A stretch of 64,000 bases of DNA, from the NCBI GenBank assembly GCA_026394195.1, contig JAPKYS010000069.1, positions 30,919-94,918 of the forward strand, given 5' to 3'. Every line of letters starts with the position of its first letter. Position 1 is the first letter of the stretch. The notes under the pieces were generated by a model. The model ran no database searches. It worked only from the letters and a program-made list of their open reading frames with translations, and had not been told where the DNA came from. The stretch comes from a bacterium (lineage in GTDB: Bacteria > Electryoneota > B3-LCP). The position numbers and the translations under genes were made by a program. Shown one piece after another: positions 62,713 to 64,000 of the stretch.

Positions 62713-62741
62713 TCTGCTGCGATTCTCACCGCAAATATCCC

Positions 62742-62770
62742 TTGACAATTCCCTCTGACTTGCTTAAATT
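62742..62770 (+). promoter_or_regulatory. Sigma70-type promoter of the BMC locus
   Basis: TTGACA at 62742-62747 is a perfect -35 box; TAAATT at 62765-62770 is a near-perfect -10 box; spacing is 17. Transcription would begin near 62777, about 14 bases before the first ATG. It is the clearest promoter in the window and faces the shell protein gene. Confidence 0.8.
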
Positions 62771-62790
62771 AGCAAAATCACAACAATATA

Positions 62791-63381
62791 ATGATAAGCA
62801 CCATGACCCCAGCAGATCAATTCTCCAAAGTACATACGGCGGCTCTCGGAATGGTGGAATTCAATTCCATCGCCGTGGGCATCGAAGCCACCGACGCCAT
62901 GCTCAAGACCAGCGAAGTCGAATTGCTGATCGCCAAGACCATCTGTTCCGGCAAATACATCTGCCTGCTGCGCGGCGATACAGCCGCAGTCAGGGCTGCC
63001 GTCGAAGCCGGGCGGGAGGTGGGCAGCATCGCCTGCGTGGACGACTTCGTCATCCCCAACCTGCATCCGCAGGTGTTCCCGGCTCTGATTGCCTCTTCGC
63101 CCACACCGGAACTGGGCGCTCTGGGAGTGATCGAAACCTTTTCCGTCGCCTCTTGTGTGCTGGCGGCAGATCGAGCCGTCAAGACCGCCAAGGTATATTT
63201 AATGGAGATCCGCATGGGCATCGGCATCGGCGGGAAAGCCTACTTCACCATGACGGGAGACGTCGCCGCGGTCCGGTCGGCTCTGGATGCTGCAGCCACT
63301 GCCGCTCAGGATGCCGGTCTGTTGGTGCGCAAAGTGCTGATTCCCCAACCGAGAGAAGAATTGTTTAACGCTTTATCATAA
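62791..63381 (+). CDS. BMC-T shell protein, PduT-like
   Basis: The 196-residue product carries two fused BMC domains: residues about 18-90 (ALGMVEFNSIAVGIEATDAM, CSGKYICLLRGDTAAVRAAV) and 108-190 (ALGVIETFSVASCVLAADRA, GGKAYFTMTGDVAAVRSAL). Tandem domains form trimers that act as hexagon-like tiles in the shell of bacterial microcompartments. The cysteine of CSGKY corresponds to the pore cysteine of PduT that binds a 4Fe-4S cluster (CPGKY), suggesting an electron-conducting pore. The start could be ATG 62791 or ATG 62803; neither has a strong ribosome binding site. Confidence 0.93.
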   Translation: MISTMTPADQFSKVHTAALGMVEFNSIAVGIEATDAMLKTSEVELLIAKTICSGKYICLLRGDTAAVRAAVEAGREVGSIACVDDFVIPNLHPQVFPALIASSPTPELGALGVIETFSVASCVLAADRAVKTAKVYLMEIRMGIGIGGKAYFTMTGDVAAVRSALDAAATAAQDAGLLVRKVLIPQPREELFNALS

Positions 63382-63382
63382 C

Positions 63383-63796
63383 ATGCCTCAACTGACCGAA
63401 GAACAAATCCGCCTGATCGCCAACCTCGTCAAAGATGAGCTGGGGTCCGAGGCGACGCTGGAAAAGATGCGCCAGACGGTGCGAGAAGTCGCCGAACGTC
63501 TGGAACGGCAGGGTCCTGTGACCTACCAACCCAAACCGCAGGGACGCCTGCTGGCGATCTGCCTGTCGCCGGAAGCCCCGCGGGGATCCACGGTGTTAGC
63601 TCAGGCGCTCAAGGATACCGGCTGCGAGGTCGTGGAACGGTTTGAAACGTCTCTGGGTGGGACCTCCATCCTGCTGGCGTTGATCGATCCCAGCCGCTGC
63701 GGCAGGAGCTTCGATGAAATACGCTCCCGCTTGGCCGACGCGGGGAACGCGGCGCAAGTCAGAGTGATCCTACAGGCTGTGGACGCGCTGAAGTAG
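63383..63796 (+). CDS. Unknown protein with encapsulation-peptide-like N-terminus
   Basis: The 137-residue protein starts with an amphipathic helix (LTEEQIRLIANLVKDELG) resembling encapsulation peptides that take enzymes into microcompartments, then a second helix, a proline-rich linker (QGPVTYQPKPQG) and an alpha-beta domain (RLLAICLSPEAPRGSTVLA, CEVVERFETSLGGTSILLAL). I do not recognise the fold. It starts two bases after the BMC-T stop and is likely translated with it. The domain could be a regulator or core scaffold of the compartment. Confidence 0.85.
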   Translation: MPQLTEEQIRLIANLVKDELGSEATLEKMRQTVREVAERLERQGPVTYQPKPQGRLLAICLSPEAPRGSTVLAQALKDTGCEVVERFETSLGGTSILLALIDPSRCGRSFDEIRSRLADAGNAAQVRVILQAVDALK

Positions 63797-63861
63797 CAAT
63801 GCTACTTTTTCCGCAAAGTGCTGCGCGACTTTGCGCTGCAAATGACAGAAGCTTGGTGTAG

Positions 63862-64000
63862 GGGGCTGTCCCAAAAGGTCAGCCTCTTTATATTGGAATT
63901 TCCTTCTTGATTCCTTATATTTACATCTAGCTTGATTAAACAAGAAGGTCCACCATGCCGCAGACCAAACAGCCCGAAGCGATTTTCAAGCCCTACCTTC
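63862..64000 (+). mobile_element. Left end of an IS1182-like insertion sequence
   Basis: GGGGCTGTCCCAAAAGGTC at 63862 is typical of IS1182-family left terminal repeats. A transposase start follows at 63955. The rest lies outside the window. It sits 66 bases after the BMC-associated gene stop. Confidence 0.7.
63955..64000 (+). CDS. Transposase N-terminus (partial)
   Basis: The last 46 bases encode MPQTKQPEAIFKPYL, close to the usual start of IS1182-family transposases (IFKPY followed by a PNQ-type segment). AAGAAGGTCC precedes the ATG. The gene is cut by the window edge. Confidence 0.65.
   Translation, partial: MPQTKQPEAIFKPYL

Noticed and set aside
62526..63368. Long plus-strand frame across the BMC promoter and gene
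   Set aside because: It overlaps the clear BMC-T gene in another frame, crosses its promoter, gives an arginine- and serine-rich product, and lacks a ribosome binding site.

Overview
The window looks like a chromosome segment from an uncultured anaerobic or facultative bacterium of the Fibrobacteres-Chlorobi-Bacteroidetes (FCB) superphylum, perhaps a candidate phylum of the KSB1, Zixibacteria or Calditrichota kind. The reasons are several secreted proteins with C-terminal type IX secretion (T9SS) sorting domains, a PorV/FadL-like outer-membrane barrel, a single-chain glycyl-tRNA synthetase, abundant lipoproteins, and an octaheme cytochrome. The placement is inferred from gene content only. 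No rRNA, tRNA or CRISPR array was found.

Layout. Bases 1-3518 hold two tandem FG-GAP repeat proteins with T9SS tags, the first cut by the window edge; they share mosaic near-identical blocks, and a palindromic element sits inside one sorting domain. Bases 3966-16552, minus strand, carry a secreted bleomycin-hydrolase-like peptidase, kbl, three parvulin-type periplasmic foldases, mfd and an HDOD-GGDEF protein. Bases 16777-25519, plus strand, carry glycerate kinase, argF, another T9SS protein, an operon of octaheme hydroxylamine-oxidoreductase-like cytochrome, ferredoxin and aldo/keto reductase, and a cold-shock protein. Bases 25594-33629, minus strand, carry glyS, tag-glyA, two toxin-antitoxin pairs, an orphan YgiT zinc-finger protein, an AI-2E family permease and rpiB. 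Bases 33641-37199 hold envelope proteins and an AmmeMemoRadiSam radical SAM enzyme.

Bases 37572-43565 form a four-gene signalling operon: an RsbW-like ATPase, a STAS protein, a 1308-residue phosphatase with a propeller-like region, a PDZ domain and a SpoIIE domain, and an HD-GYP phosphodiesterase. This reads as an envelope-sensing partner switch. A broken SIR2-family gene in a repeat island follows, then lgt, a HEPN/MNT pair and a housekeeping run (rsmI, nadE, plsC, a SpoIID-like protein, a CPBP protease, an FmdB-like zinc ribbon). Bases 52057-58058 encode a TPR/DUF4175/DUF4159 module. HU follows. Bases 58951-62153 hold an envelope cluster of a helical lipoprotein ending in lysines, two L,D-transpeptidases and a YkuD-like lipoprotein without the catalytic motif, which may be a Braun-lipoprotein-like anchoring system.

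The right end starts a bacterial microcompartment locus: a strong sigma70-type promoter, a PduT-like BMC-T shell protein and an unknown 137-residue protein, followed at once by the left end of an IS1182-like element. Several intergenic regions are packed with short dispersed and palindromic repeats shared between distant loci.
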